Positions 1 to 7,544 of a stretch of DNA of 25,617 nucleotides are shown piece after piece; positions within the stretch are counted from its first letter, which is position 1; the number at the start of each line of letters is the position of its first letter. The stretch spans positions 1 to 25,617 of the forward strand of contig DIZL01000020.1 in assembly GCA_002429385.1 (NCBI GenBank), read 5' to 3'. Below the pieces are notes generated by a model that was given only the letters and a program-made list of their open reading frames with translations, was not told where the DNA came from and ran no database searches. The position numbers were made by a program, and so were the translations under genes. This DNA comes from Prolixibacteraceae bacterium UBA6029. Lineage in GTDB: Bacteria; Bacteroidota; Bacteroidia; Bacteroidales; Prolixibacteraceae.

Positions 1-2
1 AT

Positions 3-104
3 TTAGATGCGTTGGCCCTGAGCGCTGATGATATAGTTAAAATAATGTCAAATAAAAAGCTTATATTTGTGTTTTTTAAAACTTTTCTTAGAATTACACG
101 TTAG
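3..104 (+). CDS. Possible C-terminal end of an upstream gene (partial)
   Basis: An open frame enters from the left edge and runs 33 codons to a TAG at 102-104. It begins LDALALSADDIVKIMSNKK, which reads like an amphipathic protein C-terminus, and then turns hydrophobic and basic. The N-terminal part lies outside the window, so no family can be named. It may equally be a chance frame, since the second half (IFVFFKTFLRITR) is typical of translated AT-rich spacer DNA. Confidence 0.22.
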   Translation, partial: LDALALSADDIVKIMSNKKLIFVFFKTFLRITR

Positions 105-343
105 CAATAATAACACTTATCCAATGAATTCTTTAATGATAAAAAACGAAGAATTCTATTATACCTGGATCAAACCATAAATATATCAATGACAAGCAAC
201 TGGAAGATTCAATTTAATGTTCTGATTGAGGTGTTTGCTTAATCGGGTTAATCAACGAATAAGTTGCTGTTTGGGTTTGAGAAATTATATTGATTTAAAA
301 TTGTATTCGTTTATTGTTTTTAAAAATAGAAAGGAAAAACCAC
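105..343. other. Spacer upstream of the small ORF, with one inverted repeat
   Basis: This AT-rich spacer holds no convincing gene. It contains an inverted repeat with 8-bp arms, GAATTCTT at 126-133 and AAGAATTC at 149-156, separated by 15 bases. A T-rich stretch follows but not a clean U-run, so a terminator for the upstream gene is possible but unproven. A promoter for the small gene at 344 should lie in the last 100 bases; I see no box good enough to call. Confidence 0.4.
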
Positions 344-502
344 ATGTTCGAAAAGAAACAGGCTAGTTATGTAACCCCCGATTTAGCCAAAATGCAGGAG
401 GTTATTATTGATGTCAAGACCAGAATTTACATTGCAGTTGGAGCAGATCCCAAAGAAGCCAGAAGTCGTTATATGGCCAGGGTCGGCGCTAAGAAATTAT
501 AG
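344..502 (+). CDS. Small basic protein of 52 residues, unknown function
   Basis: I do not recognise this protein. The ATG at 344 is preferred over one 30 bases upstream because it follows a purine-rich AAGGAAAAA stretch (331-339) at normal ribosome-binding distance. The product (MFEKKQASYVTPDLAKMQEV...) has no signal peptide or membrane segment. It has a likely beta/alpha core (EVIIDVKTRIYIAVGA) followed by a basic helix with the pattern DPKEARSRYMARVGAKK, so a small cytosolic or nucleic-acid-associated protein is possible. A terminator hairpin begins 18 bases after its stop, which supports a real single-gene transcript. The function is unknown. Confidence 0.6.
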   Translation: MFEKKQASYVTPDLAKMQEVIIDVKTRIYIAVGADPKEARSRYMARVGAKKL

Positions 503-520
503 AATTTAAGTACATAGTGA

Positions 521-579
521 TCAGGCTATTTCTGTGTTGCACTCCTTCGGGACTTCAACCCTGGAGTAGCCTGATTTTT
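521..579 (+). terminator. Rho-independent terminator of the 52-residue gene
   Basis: The outer stem pairs TCAGGCTA (521-528) with TAGCCTGA (567-574). An inner stem pairs ACTCC (541-545) with GGAGT (563-567). Five T residues follow the outer arm. It lies just past the stop at 502. Confidence 0.7.
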
Positions 580-594
580 GTTGAAAACTTTTCC

Positions 595-612
595 ACCCCG
601 AGGCCTCGGGGT
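595..612. repeat. Perfect 18-bp GC-rich palindrome
   Basis: ACCCCGAGG is followed immediately by its reverse complement CCTCGGGGT. It lies between the terminator at 521-579 and the 3' end of the converging nitroreductase gene. There is no T-run on either side, so it is not an ordinary intrinsic terminator. It may stabilise the 3' end of the minus-strand mRNA or be a protein-binding site. Confidence 0.6.
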
Positions 613-648
613 ATAGATTGGATTAAAGCTTTGGAAAAGGTAATAGAC

Positions 649-1482
649 TTACAACAATACTACAATAGGGCTTTCCCGCGAAGTTTCGTTACGGTATTTC
701 ACTTTAGGGTAACCAACTAGTAACGAGGCGTAAACCTTGTGATTTGCAGGTACTTTAAACTGCGGATTCAGCTTACTCTTTTTTCTCATTGCTTTTACGA
801 TAAACCCGTTGAAACAGGTTCCAAGCCCAAGGGTATTTGCATAGATCGAGGTGTAAGTTGCCCAGATATTGGCATCGGCTTCGGCCATACTGGTTTTCGA
901 TACTTCGCCATGAAACAGCATAACCGCGGGGGCATGATGGCAAATCTGCGAATCATTCACTTTTTGTTTTTCGGAGAACAACGTCTTGTAATGTTTGATT
1001 CTATTGATATTCAAGGATGGTACGAACAAACGGATAAAGAGACTTATAAGAGGGGAGCTCAGGAAGGTGAACATGCGCATCAAAGTATCTGCCGTAAGGT
1101 CATTCAATAGTTTAACCTTTTCTTTCGAACGGACAATAGAGATCTGCAAGGGACGGGCATTACTTGCCGAGGGATAATGTTTCATGTTCTCAACCAACTG
1201 AAGCAATACGGCATCAGGAACATCTTTATTTAGAAAACTCCTGCACGATCGTATTCCTGAAGATAAATTCCTGAAATCTTTCGAAGTTACTGAATATGGC
1301 TGAAGTAGGAATACATTACCGAAATCGGGCCGTACAGCCATTTCAGGACAGATTGCCACACAATGACCGCAATGAATGCAGGCATCCGAAATATCGCCTG
1401 TTTCGATGGTTATGGCACTTGCAGGGCAATCCTTAACACATTTCAAACAACGCGTACATTTTTCAAGAATGATAAAAGGCAT
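649..1482 (-). CDS. Ferredoxin-nitroreductase fusion protein
   Basis: The 277-residue cytosolic protein joins an N-terminal bacterial ferredoxin domain to an FMN-dependent nitroreductase-family domain. The ferredoxin part carries two four-cysteine motifs, C9-x2-C12-x2-C15-x3-C19-P and C35-x2-C38-x2-C41-x3-C45-P, enough for two [4Fe-4S] clusters. The nitroreductase part starts near residue 75 with the RSxR-type motif RSCRSF and continues with PSASNARP, the usual flavin-binding segment. YTSIYANTLGLGTCFNGF near residue 220 matches the family's later conserved block. The iron-sulfur domain presumably delivers electrons to the flavin; the substrate cannot be inferred. The gene stands alone on the minus strand. 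The start is the only good ATG before the first cysteine motif. Confidence 0.9.
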   Translation of the reverse strand: MPFIILEKCTRCLKCVKDCPASAITIETGDISDACIHCGHCVAICPEMAVRPDFGNVFLLQPYSVTSKDFRNLSSGIRSCRSFLNKDVPDAVLLQLVENMKHYPSASNARPLQISIVRSKEKVKLLNDLTADTLMRMFTFLSSPLISLFIRLFVPSLNINRIKHYKTLFSEKQKVNDSQICHHAPAVMLFHGEVSKTSMAEADANIWATYTSIYANTLGLGTCFNGFIVKAMRKKSKLNPQFKVPANHKVYASLLVGYPKVKYRNETSRESPIVVLL

Positions 1483-1503
1483 AAAGAATTATTTATAGGA
1501 TTT

Positions 1504-1511
1504 CAAAAGTA
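1504..1511 (-). promoter_or_regulatory. Possible -7 box of the nitroreductase gene
   Basis: Read on the minus strand this is TACTTTTG, a match to the Bacteroidota -7 consensus TAnnTTTG, about 22 bases before the start codon. No good TTTG -33 element is seen upstream, so support is partial. Confidence 0.3.
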
Positions 1512-1624
1512 GATATTTTACTCTGAATAAGGGGCGTATCCCTAATTTATAATTGTGAATGCCCCCGGACAACTCTTCGAACGAAGGTCTGGATAATGTC
1601 CCTGTTGCCGGAGGTAGGATAAAC

Positions 1625-1641
1625 CCTGTTAATACAACAGG
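1625..1641. repeat. Short inverted repeat in the divergent spacer
   Basis: CCTGTT and AACAGG form 6-bp arms around a 5-base loop. It lies in the 267-bp spacer between the divergent nitroreductase and sensor kinase genes, so it could be an operator. No T-run follows. Confidence 0.3.
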
Positions 1642-1749
1642 TTTTCCGAATAGTAAGCCAAAACTGCTGTTTACTAAGTCACTCTATTGTATAAAAATAT
1701 GTTTGATGTTCTTTGCTTTTGAAATATAATTTCTAAATCTTTGAAAGCA

Positions 1750-4560
1750 ATGAAAAACCACACACTAACAATCCTGCTAAGCTGGCTGTTGTTCCTATGC
1801 TCCAACCTGAATGCACAAAATCCCGAAGGGCGATTTGCTTTGAAAGAAGGCGATTGGTTCGAGATGGAATCTGAACAAATTTTTCGTAAAACACTTCAAA
1901 TGGATGGTCGGGAACAAAAGGAAGTAAATGAGATAACCTTTCTTTTAAATTATCAATTGGAAAAGCAATTACAAAATGGTAATCAGCTGTACCGTATACA
2001 ATTGGATCATTATAAAATCAAGAAGAGATTTAGTCAATATAACCTGGGATTTGACTCCTATTATCCACCATTTGAAGAAAACAAAAGATTTCAGGAACGA
2101 AAGAATCAGTATAGTATGGAAGTGACACCAGCCGGAAAAGTTGCTCGTTTTACTGCTTTTGGGTTCAACAAATCAGGAATAGCATTGACTACGATTAAGT
2201 CGTCTTATGGAGCGAATAATCAATATCTGTATAAGGAGGAAATGTCGGATTCATGGTGGATCAGCGAGTTTTTAAATCATCTTATGGTTTCGGATACCCT
2301 CTTAAACAAGAGTAAGCATAGGATGAAAAATGGTGTTCCGTTTTTGATTAAAACGCCTGATATTAAATTACGTTTAACCGATGCTTCTTTCCCCTTGCCA
2401 GTCAATACAATCCTGAAGGGAGTCGCCAAAGACCAAATCAACCAGAGGATTGGAATCAGCGATATGGGTGCGTATTCAGTGTCCGGATTTACTGAAAAAG
2501 AATTCAGGACGGGCACTGACGGATCATTCTCTTGTCCGGTTTTTCTGAACAGGCCATCCCATCTAAGAATCACAATAGGCAATAAAACATTTACTACCTT
2601 TCTGGAACCGGGAGATACTTTGAACTTCTCTGAAATAGGGTATCTGGCGCATCAATTAGCACCTCCCAACAATCATTCCCCACTTAAGGAAGAATACCTG
2701 GCTGAAGGTATGAAAAGGTCAAATCACTTTTCAGGAAAGGCTGAATACAACACCATTATTTCGAATCAAATAAACCGGTACAAGGATTATCCATTATTTG
2801 ACAAGGGAAATAAATCCTCAATTACGATCAGTAAGGAGGTAGATAGAGCAGTCAATGACCTTATTAATTGCTATCAGGGAAAAGCATCAGATAATTGTCT
2901 GGATTATTTCAGAAGGAATTGGAATTACTTTTTGGCGGCTGAAAGGTTACGTTTATATGAAGACAGCAGAATAGTATCGGGTTATAAAACCAATAAAGGA
3001 GTCCCGAACATGAATGACTACCCGGCCGATTTCTTTCTTGGAGTAGACACGATACCGGTACTGATGAATCCCTTTGAGTGGAATACTTCCTATCAAAACT
3101 TTATTGAAAGGGCACAAGTATTTAAACAAGAACGTTTGGGATGGGCAATAGGTAAATTGTATACACTTAACTTTCTTGATAACTATTATTTTGCCCAGGC
3201 TACTTTACGAGGGTATCCGCTATACAGTCAAATTGCCAGATTAATTGATCTGGAACTCAGGCATAATCCATCAAATTTTGATATTATTGAGCCACGCTAT
3301 CAGGCCTTTATCAATAATTGCAGTAATCCGGCGTTGACTGAACCCCTAATAAAGGTTCATAAAACAACTGTGCAACTGAAGATTGGAAATAAATTCCCGC
3401 TAAACGAACTGGTTTTAGCGGACAGCTCTGTTTTTCATTTTGACAGGTTTAAAGGAAGACCAATCTGCTTAATACTGATTAATAGTACACACCCGACAAT
3501 TCAGGAGTTTAATGAAGCAATTTCAAAGTTCACTTCGTACGATGTACAGTTTATACTGGTCCATCTTCCAGATGCAAGATGGATGAAAGGAAAACCGGAA
3601 AGTACTTTAACGAAATTGGCAAACGTAACTTATCTGACACTTGCAGAAGAGAACCTGAGATGGAGCTTGCAGATCGGTCAAAACAGGATTTTCATGATGG
3701 ATAAATGGTTCAGGATTGTGGAAAATAATGCAGAAGATCCGGTGTCAAACACTTATCAAGGCAGTATGTCCGAATTTGAAAAGTCACTGCGGAAGACTAT
3801 TGAAACAAAACGTTATACGAAAGCTGAAAAAACAGCTACCGCAATGACTGCTGTGCGGAGTTTGGGGACCCTACTATTCATGTTTCTGATCGGCTTATGG
3901 ATTTACAGGGTGAGGGTAAGGCGGATCAAAAAGCAGGAAGCTGCCAGGCGTCGCATTCAGGAACTTGAAATCAAAGCCATCCGATCGCAGATGAATCCTC
4001 ATTTTATCTTCAATGCATTGAATTCCATTCAGTCGCTCATCAATGGCAGTCAGTTTAAAGAGGCGAATATCTACCTGTCCAAGTTTGCAGTATTACTCCG
4101 TGGGGTCCTGAATAATTCGGAGAGAAGCAGAATCTCGCTGTCCGACGAACTTCAGGCTGTAGAGCTGTATTGCCAGTTGGAGCAACTGCGGTTTGACTTC
4201 AAATTTGAGATCAGCATAGATCCGGAGGTGAACCCTGAGCTGATCGAGATTCCGGGAATGATTATTCAACCCCTGGCCGAGAATGCCATTGTGCATGGAT
4301 TGGCGGGCAAAGGGGACCAGGGGAAACTGGATATCCTGGTAAAATGGCAAAACGGGAATCTTTGTGTTTGGGTGACCGACAATGGGGTTGGCTTAAATGC
4401 TGAAAAAAGCGACACCCTCAGTGAGAAAGGATTTGGCCTGAAACTGGTGGAAGAACGGATAAACATTCTAAATTTAGACGGTAAAGAGGCCCGGCTGACA
4501 GTTGAAAGCAATGATCCTGCTGCCGGAACAGTTGCAACTCTTATTATTCCAATTGATTAA
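1750..4560 (+). CDS. LytS-type sensor histidine kinase with TlpA-like periplasmic sensor
   Basis: The ATG at 1750 is chosen over a TTG nine bases upstream because it directly begins a signal peptide (residues 1-22, ending in the LNAQ region). The 936-residue product then has a large periplasmic part. Its first 500 residues resemble the leader region of Bacteroidota TlpA-family proteins (EGDWFEME near the start). Residues about 543-680 look like a thioredoxin fold (IGNKFPLNEL, FKGRPICLILINSTHPT), but the CxxC pair is absent. One membrane helix lies near 704-722, followed by a short coiled segment and the His_kinase domain with the phosphoacceptor in QMNPHFIFNAL (His751). An HATPase domain follows, with the N box in IQPLAENAIVHGL and DNGVGL further on. 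The response regulator starts three bases after its stop. The signal sensed is unknown. Confidence 0.88.
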   Translation: MKNHTLTILLSWLLFLCSNLNAQNPEGRFALKEGDWFEMESEQIFRKTLQMDGREQKEVNEITFLLNYQLEKQLQNGNQLYRIQLDHYKIKKRFSQYNLGFDSYYPPFEENKRFQERKNQYSMEVTPAGKVARFTAFGFNKSGIALTTIKSSYGANNQYLYKEEMSDSWWISEFLNHLMVSDTLLNKSKHRMKNGVPFLIKTPDIKLRLTDASFPLPVNTILKGVAKDQINQRIGISDMGAYSVSGFTEKEFRTGTDGSFSCPVFLNRPSHLRITIGNKTFTTFLEPGDTLNFSEIGYLAHQLAPPNNHSPLKEEYLAEGMKRSNHFSGKAEYNTIISNQINRYKDYPLFDKGNKSSITISKEVDRAVNDLINCYQGKASDNCLDYFRRNWNYFLAAERLRLYEDSRIVSGYKTNKGVPNMNDYPADFFLGVDTIPVLMNPFEWNTSYQNFIERAQVFKQERLGWAIGKLYTLNFLDNYYFAQATLRGYPLYSQIARLIDLELRHNPSNFDIIEPRYQAFINNCSNPALTEPLIKVHKTTVQLKIGNKFPLNELVLADSSVFHFDRFKGRPICLILINSTHPTIQEFNEAISKFTSYDVQFILVHLPDARWMKGKPESTLTKLANVTYLTLAEENLRWSLQIGQNRIFMMDKWFRIVENNAEDPVSNTYQGSMSEFEKSLRKTIETKRYTKAEKTATAMTAVRSLGTLLFMFLIGLWIYRVRVRRIKKQEAARRRIQELEIKAIRSQMNPHFIFNALNSIQSLINGSQFKEANIYLSKFAVLLRGVLNNSERSRISLSDELQAVELYCQLEQLRFDFKFEISIDPEVNPELIEIPGMIIQPLAENAIVHGLAGKGDQGKLDILVKWQNGNLCVWVTDNGVGLNAEKSDTLSEKGFGLKLVEERINILNLDGKEARLTVESNDPAAGTVATLIIPID

Positions 4561-4563
4561 ACT

Positions 4564-5307
4564 ATGAACATTAAATGCATTATCGTTGACGACGAGCCCA
4601 AGAGCCGCAACAACCTGCGCGATTTAGTACAGGAGTATTGTCCGCAGGTCGAAATTGCAGGTGAAGCGGCATCAGCCACAGAAGCATTGAAACTGATCAA
4701 CCGTCAGGCACCTGACCTGGTTTTTCTGGATATTGAAATGCCGGGCGGTTCAGGCTTCGACTTGCTGAAGTCGCTCAACGGTCAAAACTATGAGGTCATA
4801 TTTGTGACTGCATTTGACCAGTATGGCATTCAGGCAGTGAAGTTTTGTGCCATCGACTATATATTAAAGCCCATTGATATATTTGAATTGTCGAAAGCGG
4901 TAGAGAAAGCCCGGACACAGATTATCCGCAAAAAGGAAAACCAACGTCTGGTTGAGTTGGTGGCCAACATCGACCGTTCGGAAGATGAAAAGCGAATTGC
5001 TTTGCCTCTGGCCGATAAAATTGAATTTATAGCCATCAACCAAATCATCAGATTAGAAGCCGACAGCAATTATACCCGCATTTATCTGGAGGGTAAAAAG
5101 GAATATCTGGTTTGTAAAACCCTAAAGGAATACCAGGAAATACTGGAGCAACATCACTTTCTGCGCACACACCAGTCGCATCTCATCAATTGCCATAAGA
5201 TTGCAGCCTACGTCAAAACAGATGGTGGTCATATCTCCATGTCCGATGGCAGCAGTGTGCCAATTTCCAGGCAGAAAAGGGACGAAGTGCTGAAACGAAT
5301 ACTTTAA
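4564..5307 (+). CDS. LytTR-family response regulator
   Basis: The 247-residue protein has an N-terminal receiver domain (acidic pair DD at residues 9-10, phosphoacceptor Asp56 in LVFLDIEMPG, switch Thr in VTAFD, Lys in YILKPI). A LytTR DNA-binding domain lies at about 140-247 (ADKIEFIAINQIIRLEADSN, TLKEYQEIL, RTHQSHLIN). It is the cognate partner of the kinase encoded three bases upstream and is almost certainly translated from the same message. LytTR proteins bind imperfect direct repeats at target promoters; no target can be fixed within this window. Its stop is 12 bases from the 3' end of the converging repressor gene. Confidence 0.92.
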   Translation: MNIKCIIVDDEPKSRNNLRDLVQEYCPQVEIAGEAASATEALKLINRQAPDLVFLDIEMPGGSGFDLLKSLNGQNYEVIFVTAFDQYGIQAVKFCAIDYILKPIDIFELSKAVEKARTQIIRKKENQRLVELVANIDRSEDEKRIALPLADKIEFIAINQIIRLEADSNYTRIYLEGKKEYLVCKTLKEYQEILEQHHFLRTHQSHLINCHKIAAYVKTDGGHISMSDGSSVPISRQKRDEVLKRIL

Positions 5308-5319
5308 GCCCCTACCCTT

Positions 5320-6129
5320 TTACTTTTCCAGATTGCCCATACTACGTTTCAGCCCGAGTATCTCCTCTGTAAGTACCTTCAGTTGCCGACCCACGAGACT
5401 ATCAGTAAGAGTAGGTTCAGCCACTTCCCTACTGATATAATGCACGAATTTCCAAATCTCACGAATCTCGGTTGCTGCCAACTCGTAAGGGTGGTAAGAC
5501 GTATTGAGTGAAATCATCTGGAAACACCCGCGTTCGGCGAGTTCATTTCTTAGCTGTTTGAAAACCAGGCCTTCGTTTAAGGTCAGTACCACGTATAATT
5601 CACCGGTTTTTATTTCATTCCAGTCCTGCACAAATTCACCGGTAATCCAGGCTCCATCGGGTACAGGCAGCATCGAATCACCACTGATCTGGAAAGTCCT
5701 GTATTTTCGTTCCGTGGAAAGGAAAGGAAGCTGGAAGACAGGCAATTCCGAAATATACTCCGGGTCGGCAAATCCATTGGTATAGCCGGCCTTGGCTTTT
5801 TCTGAAACCAGTTCGATGTTGTCGCGGTTTTGGCGATCGATGGTAGTGGCCAGCACGCGAAGATTGCTCCCTTTCAGAAAGACATCCTGCCCGTGCTCCA
5901 GTTCGTAGAGCTGACTATCACGAAGTTTGGTGAGCTCAACCCGTAATAAGGTATCGATAGCCACATGAAAATAATCCGACAGCAAAACCAGTGATTGTAT
6001 GCTTGGTCCGGAAATTCCGTTCTCGTAATTATTCAATGTCGACCGCTTGATATCCAGCGCCAATGAAAGCTGATCCTGGGTCAGCTTTTTACGGTTACGC
6101 AAAAATTTAATGTTGGAATCGAAATACAT
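5320..6129 (-). CDS. LexA/CI-like repressor with S24 autocleavage domain
   Basis: The 269-residue protein has an XRE/Cro-type helix-turn-helix at residues 5-62 (LTQDQLSLALDIKRSTLNNYENG). A linker follows, then a peptidase S24 domain at about 125-225. The features needed for RecA-stimulated self-cleavage are present: an Ala114-Gly115 bond (KAKAGY), Ser152 in ISGDSML and Lys191 in LVFKQLRNE. The Ser-Lys distance of 39 and the Ala-to-Ser distance of 38 are in the range I recall for LexA, UmuD and CI. A C-terminal extension (about 230-269) looks helical. The gene diverges from a Y-family polymerase across a 122-bp spacer with repeated motifs, so it probably represses both itself and the polymerase genes until DNA damage. 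The binding site and inducing signal are inferred. Confidence 0.85.
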   Translation of the reverse strand: MYFDSNIKFLRNRKKLTQDQLSLALDIKRSTLNNYENGISGPSIQSLVLLSDYFHVAIDTLLRVELTKLRDSQLYELEHGQDVFLKGSNLRVLATTIDRQNRDNIELVSEKAKAGYTNGFADPEYISELPVFQLPFLSTERKYRTFQISGDSMLPVPDGAWITGEFVQDWNEIKTGELYVVLTLNEGLVFKQLRNELAERGCFQMISLNTSYHPYELAATEIREIWKFVHYISREVAEPTLTDSLVGRQLKVLTEEILGLKRSMGNLEK

Positions 6130-6145
6130 ATTTGGTGGTTTAAAA

Positions 6146-6217
6146 GTTATTAATTAAATTACAATCGTACATTTTGATTAAATAACAATCAAATATACAG
6201 GTTTAGTTCTGAATAAC
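6146..6217. promoter_or_regulatory. Candidate operator region of the divergent repressor/dinB promoters
   Basis: The spacer holds an inverted repeat, TTTGATT (6173-6179) and AATCAAA (6187-6193), with a 7-base gap. It also holds two direct copies of AAATWACAATC, at 6156-6166 and 6180-6190, 24 bp apart and so on nearly the same helix face. AATAAC recurs at 6212-6217, and its complement GTTATT lies at 6146-6151. TACATTTTG at 6168-6176 is close to a Bacteroidota -7 box in the dinB direction. This is where the repressor encoded at 5320-6129 would be expected to bind. Confidence 0.5.
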
Positions 6218-6239
6218 AAAGAAAAAAAAGAAAAGCAGG

Positions 6240-6247
6240 GAGGATAA
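6240..6247 (+). promoter_or_regulatory. Strong Shine-Dalgarno site of dinB
   Basis: GGAGGAT lies five to twelve bases before the ATG at 6252. Nearly all other genes here have A-rich leaders without such a motif, so this gene may be set for efficient translation once derepressed. Confidence 0.6.
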
Positions 6248-6251
6248 CACA

Positions 6252-7436
6252 ATGAACATTCAAAACAACACGATAGTACACCTGGATATGGACACCTTTT
6301 TTGTATCGGTGGAGCGGCGTGAGAATTCAGGATTAATCGGCAAACCTGTTATTATCGGAGGTCTTTCCGATCGCGGTGTGGTGGCCAGTTGCAGCTATGA
6401 AGCGAGGAGGTATGGTGTTCATTCGGCCATGCCCATGAGGATGGCTTTATCTTTATGCCGCGATGCCATAGTGATTCGCGGTGATATGGATTTGTACAGC
6501 AAACGTTCGCGGGAGGTAACCGATATTATTGCCGATCGCGCCCCTGTCTACGAAAAGGCCTCGATTGACGAGCACTACATCGATATTTCGGGGATGGACC
6601 GTTTTATCGGTTCGTATAAATGGACGCATGAGCTACGCAGCAGCATTATCCGCGAGACCGGACTGCCCATTTCGTTCGGCTTGTCGGTGAATAAAACCGT
6701 ATCTAAAATTGCTACCGGAGAGGCCAAGCCCAACGGCGAAAAAGAGGTTCCCCAAAACCTGGTGAAGCCTTTCCTGAATCCGCTTTCGATTAAAAAGATT
6801 CCGGGAGTGGGCGAAAAGACCTGCCATCTGCTGCATTCGATGGGTGTATTCACCATTCATACCCTCAGTGACATTCCGCCGGAAATGATTCAGAATGTGC
6901 TGGGAAAATCAGGAGTTGACATCTGGAGAAAGGCGAATGGCATCGATTTCAATCCTGTGATACGATATTCGGAAGAGAAATCAATCAGCACTGAGCGAAC
7001 ATTTGAAACGGATACCATTGATATTCAGATGCTCGAACGATTACTGATCAGCATGGTCGAAAAGATAGTGTTTAAACTGCGTAAGAATCAGAAACTGGCC
7101 TCCGTGGTTACGGTTAAGATCCGCTATGCCAACTATGACACCCATACACTGCAAAAAAAGATCGCCTATACTTCATTTGATCATACGTTAATGACTACCG
7201 CGCTCGAACTGTTCCGGCGGCTCTACGAACGACGGATGCTCATCCGCCTGATTGGGGTCAAACTGGGTGGCCTGATTGGCGGAGTTCAGCAACTCGATTT
7301 GTTCGACAATAACGAAAAGATGATCAAGCTCTACCTGTCGATGGATAAGATCCGGATGCGTTTCGGCTCCGGAGCCATTCACCGCGCTTCGGGAGTGGAG
7401 CGAAGTTCCAAATTGCAGGTTCTAAGTTCCAGGTGA
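6252..7436 (+). CDS. dinB: Y-family DNA polymerase (Pol IV / DinB type)
   Basis: The 394-residue translesion polymerase carries catalytic acids in LDMDTFF (Asp12, with steric-gate aromatic residues following) and in SIDEHYID (Asp106, Glu107). It has the little-finger region and a sliding-clamp motif, QLDLF, at 347-351. The helix-hairpin-helix segment IKKIPGVGEKTCHLL is typical. The start follows a strong AGGGAGG ribosome-binding site, which is unusual for this phylum. After the clamp motif a C-terminal tail resembles the MDKIRxRFG segment of UmuC/DinB proteins. The last ten residues (KLQVLSSR end) are encoded by degenerate heptamer repeats and are probably not conserved. The gene sits between a LexA-like repressor and an alternative DnaE, which suggests damage-induced mutagenesis. 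ImuB-like is an alternative label, but its catalytic residues are intact. Confidence 0.9.
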   Translation: MNIQNNTIVHLDMDTFFVSVERRENSGLIGKPVIIGGLSDRGVVASCSYEARRYGVHSAMPMRMALSLCRDAIVIRGDMDLYSKRSREVTDIIADRAPVYEKASIDEHYIDISGMDRFIGSYKWTHELRSSIIRETGLPISFGLSVNKTVSKIATGEAKPNGEKEVPQNLVKPFLNPLSIKKIPGVGEKTCHLLHSMGVFTIHTLSDIPPEMIQNVLGKSGVDIWRKANGIDFNPVIRYSEEKSISTERTFETDTIDIQMLERLLISMVEKIVFKLRKNQKLASVVTVKIRYANYDTHTLQKKIAYTSFDHTLMTTALELFRRLYERRMLIRLIGVKLGGLIGGVQQLDLFDNNEKMIKLYLSMDKIRMRFGSGAIHRASGVERSSKLQVLSSR

Positions 7437-7538
7437 GCCTGAAACAACCTTCACGGTTCTTTTTGATAATTCTCTATAAATCGACAAACAAATCTCACTT
7501 ATTGCACAGCTTGAAACCTGGAACCTGAAACTTGAAAC
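7405..7538. repeat. Inverted arrays of heptamers between dinB and dnaE
   Basis: The left array at 7405-7432 reads in 7-bp units: GTTCCAA, ATTGCAG, GTTCTAA, GTTCCAG. The right array at 7511-7538 reads TTGAAAC, CTGGAAC, CTGAAAC, TTGAAAC, which is the same motif on the other strand. Together they can form an imperfect stem of about 28 bp around a 78-base loop. The left array runs into the end of dinB, and the right array ends six bases before the dnaE start. Confidence 0.75.
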
Positions 7539-7544
7539 TCTCTT

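Noticed and set aside
739..1110. Plus-strand open frame of 123 codons
   Set aside because: It lies wholly inside the ferredoxin-nitroreductase gene on the other strand and shows no family feature.
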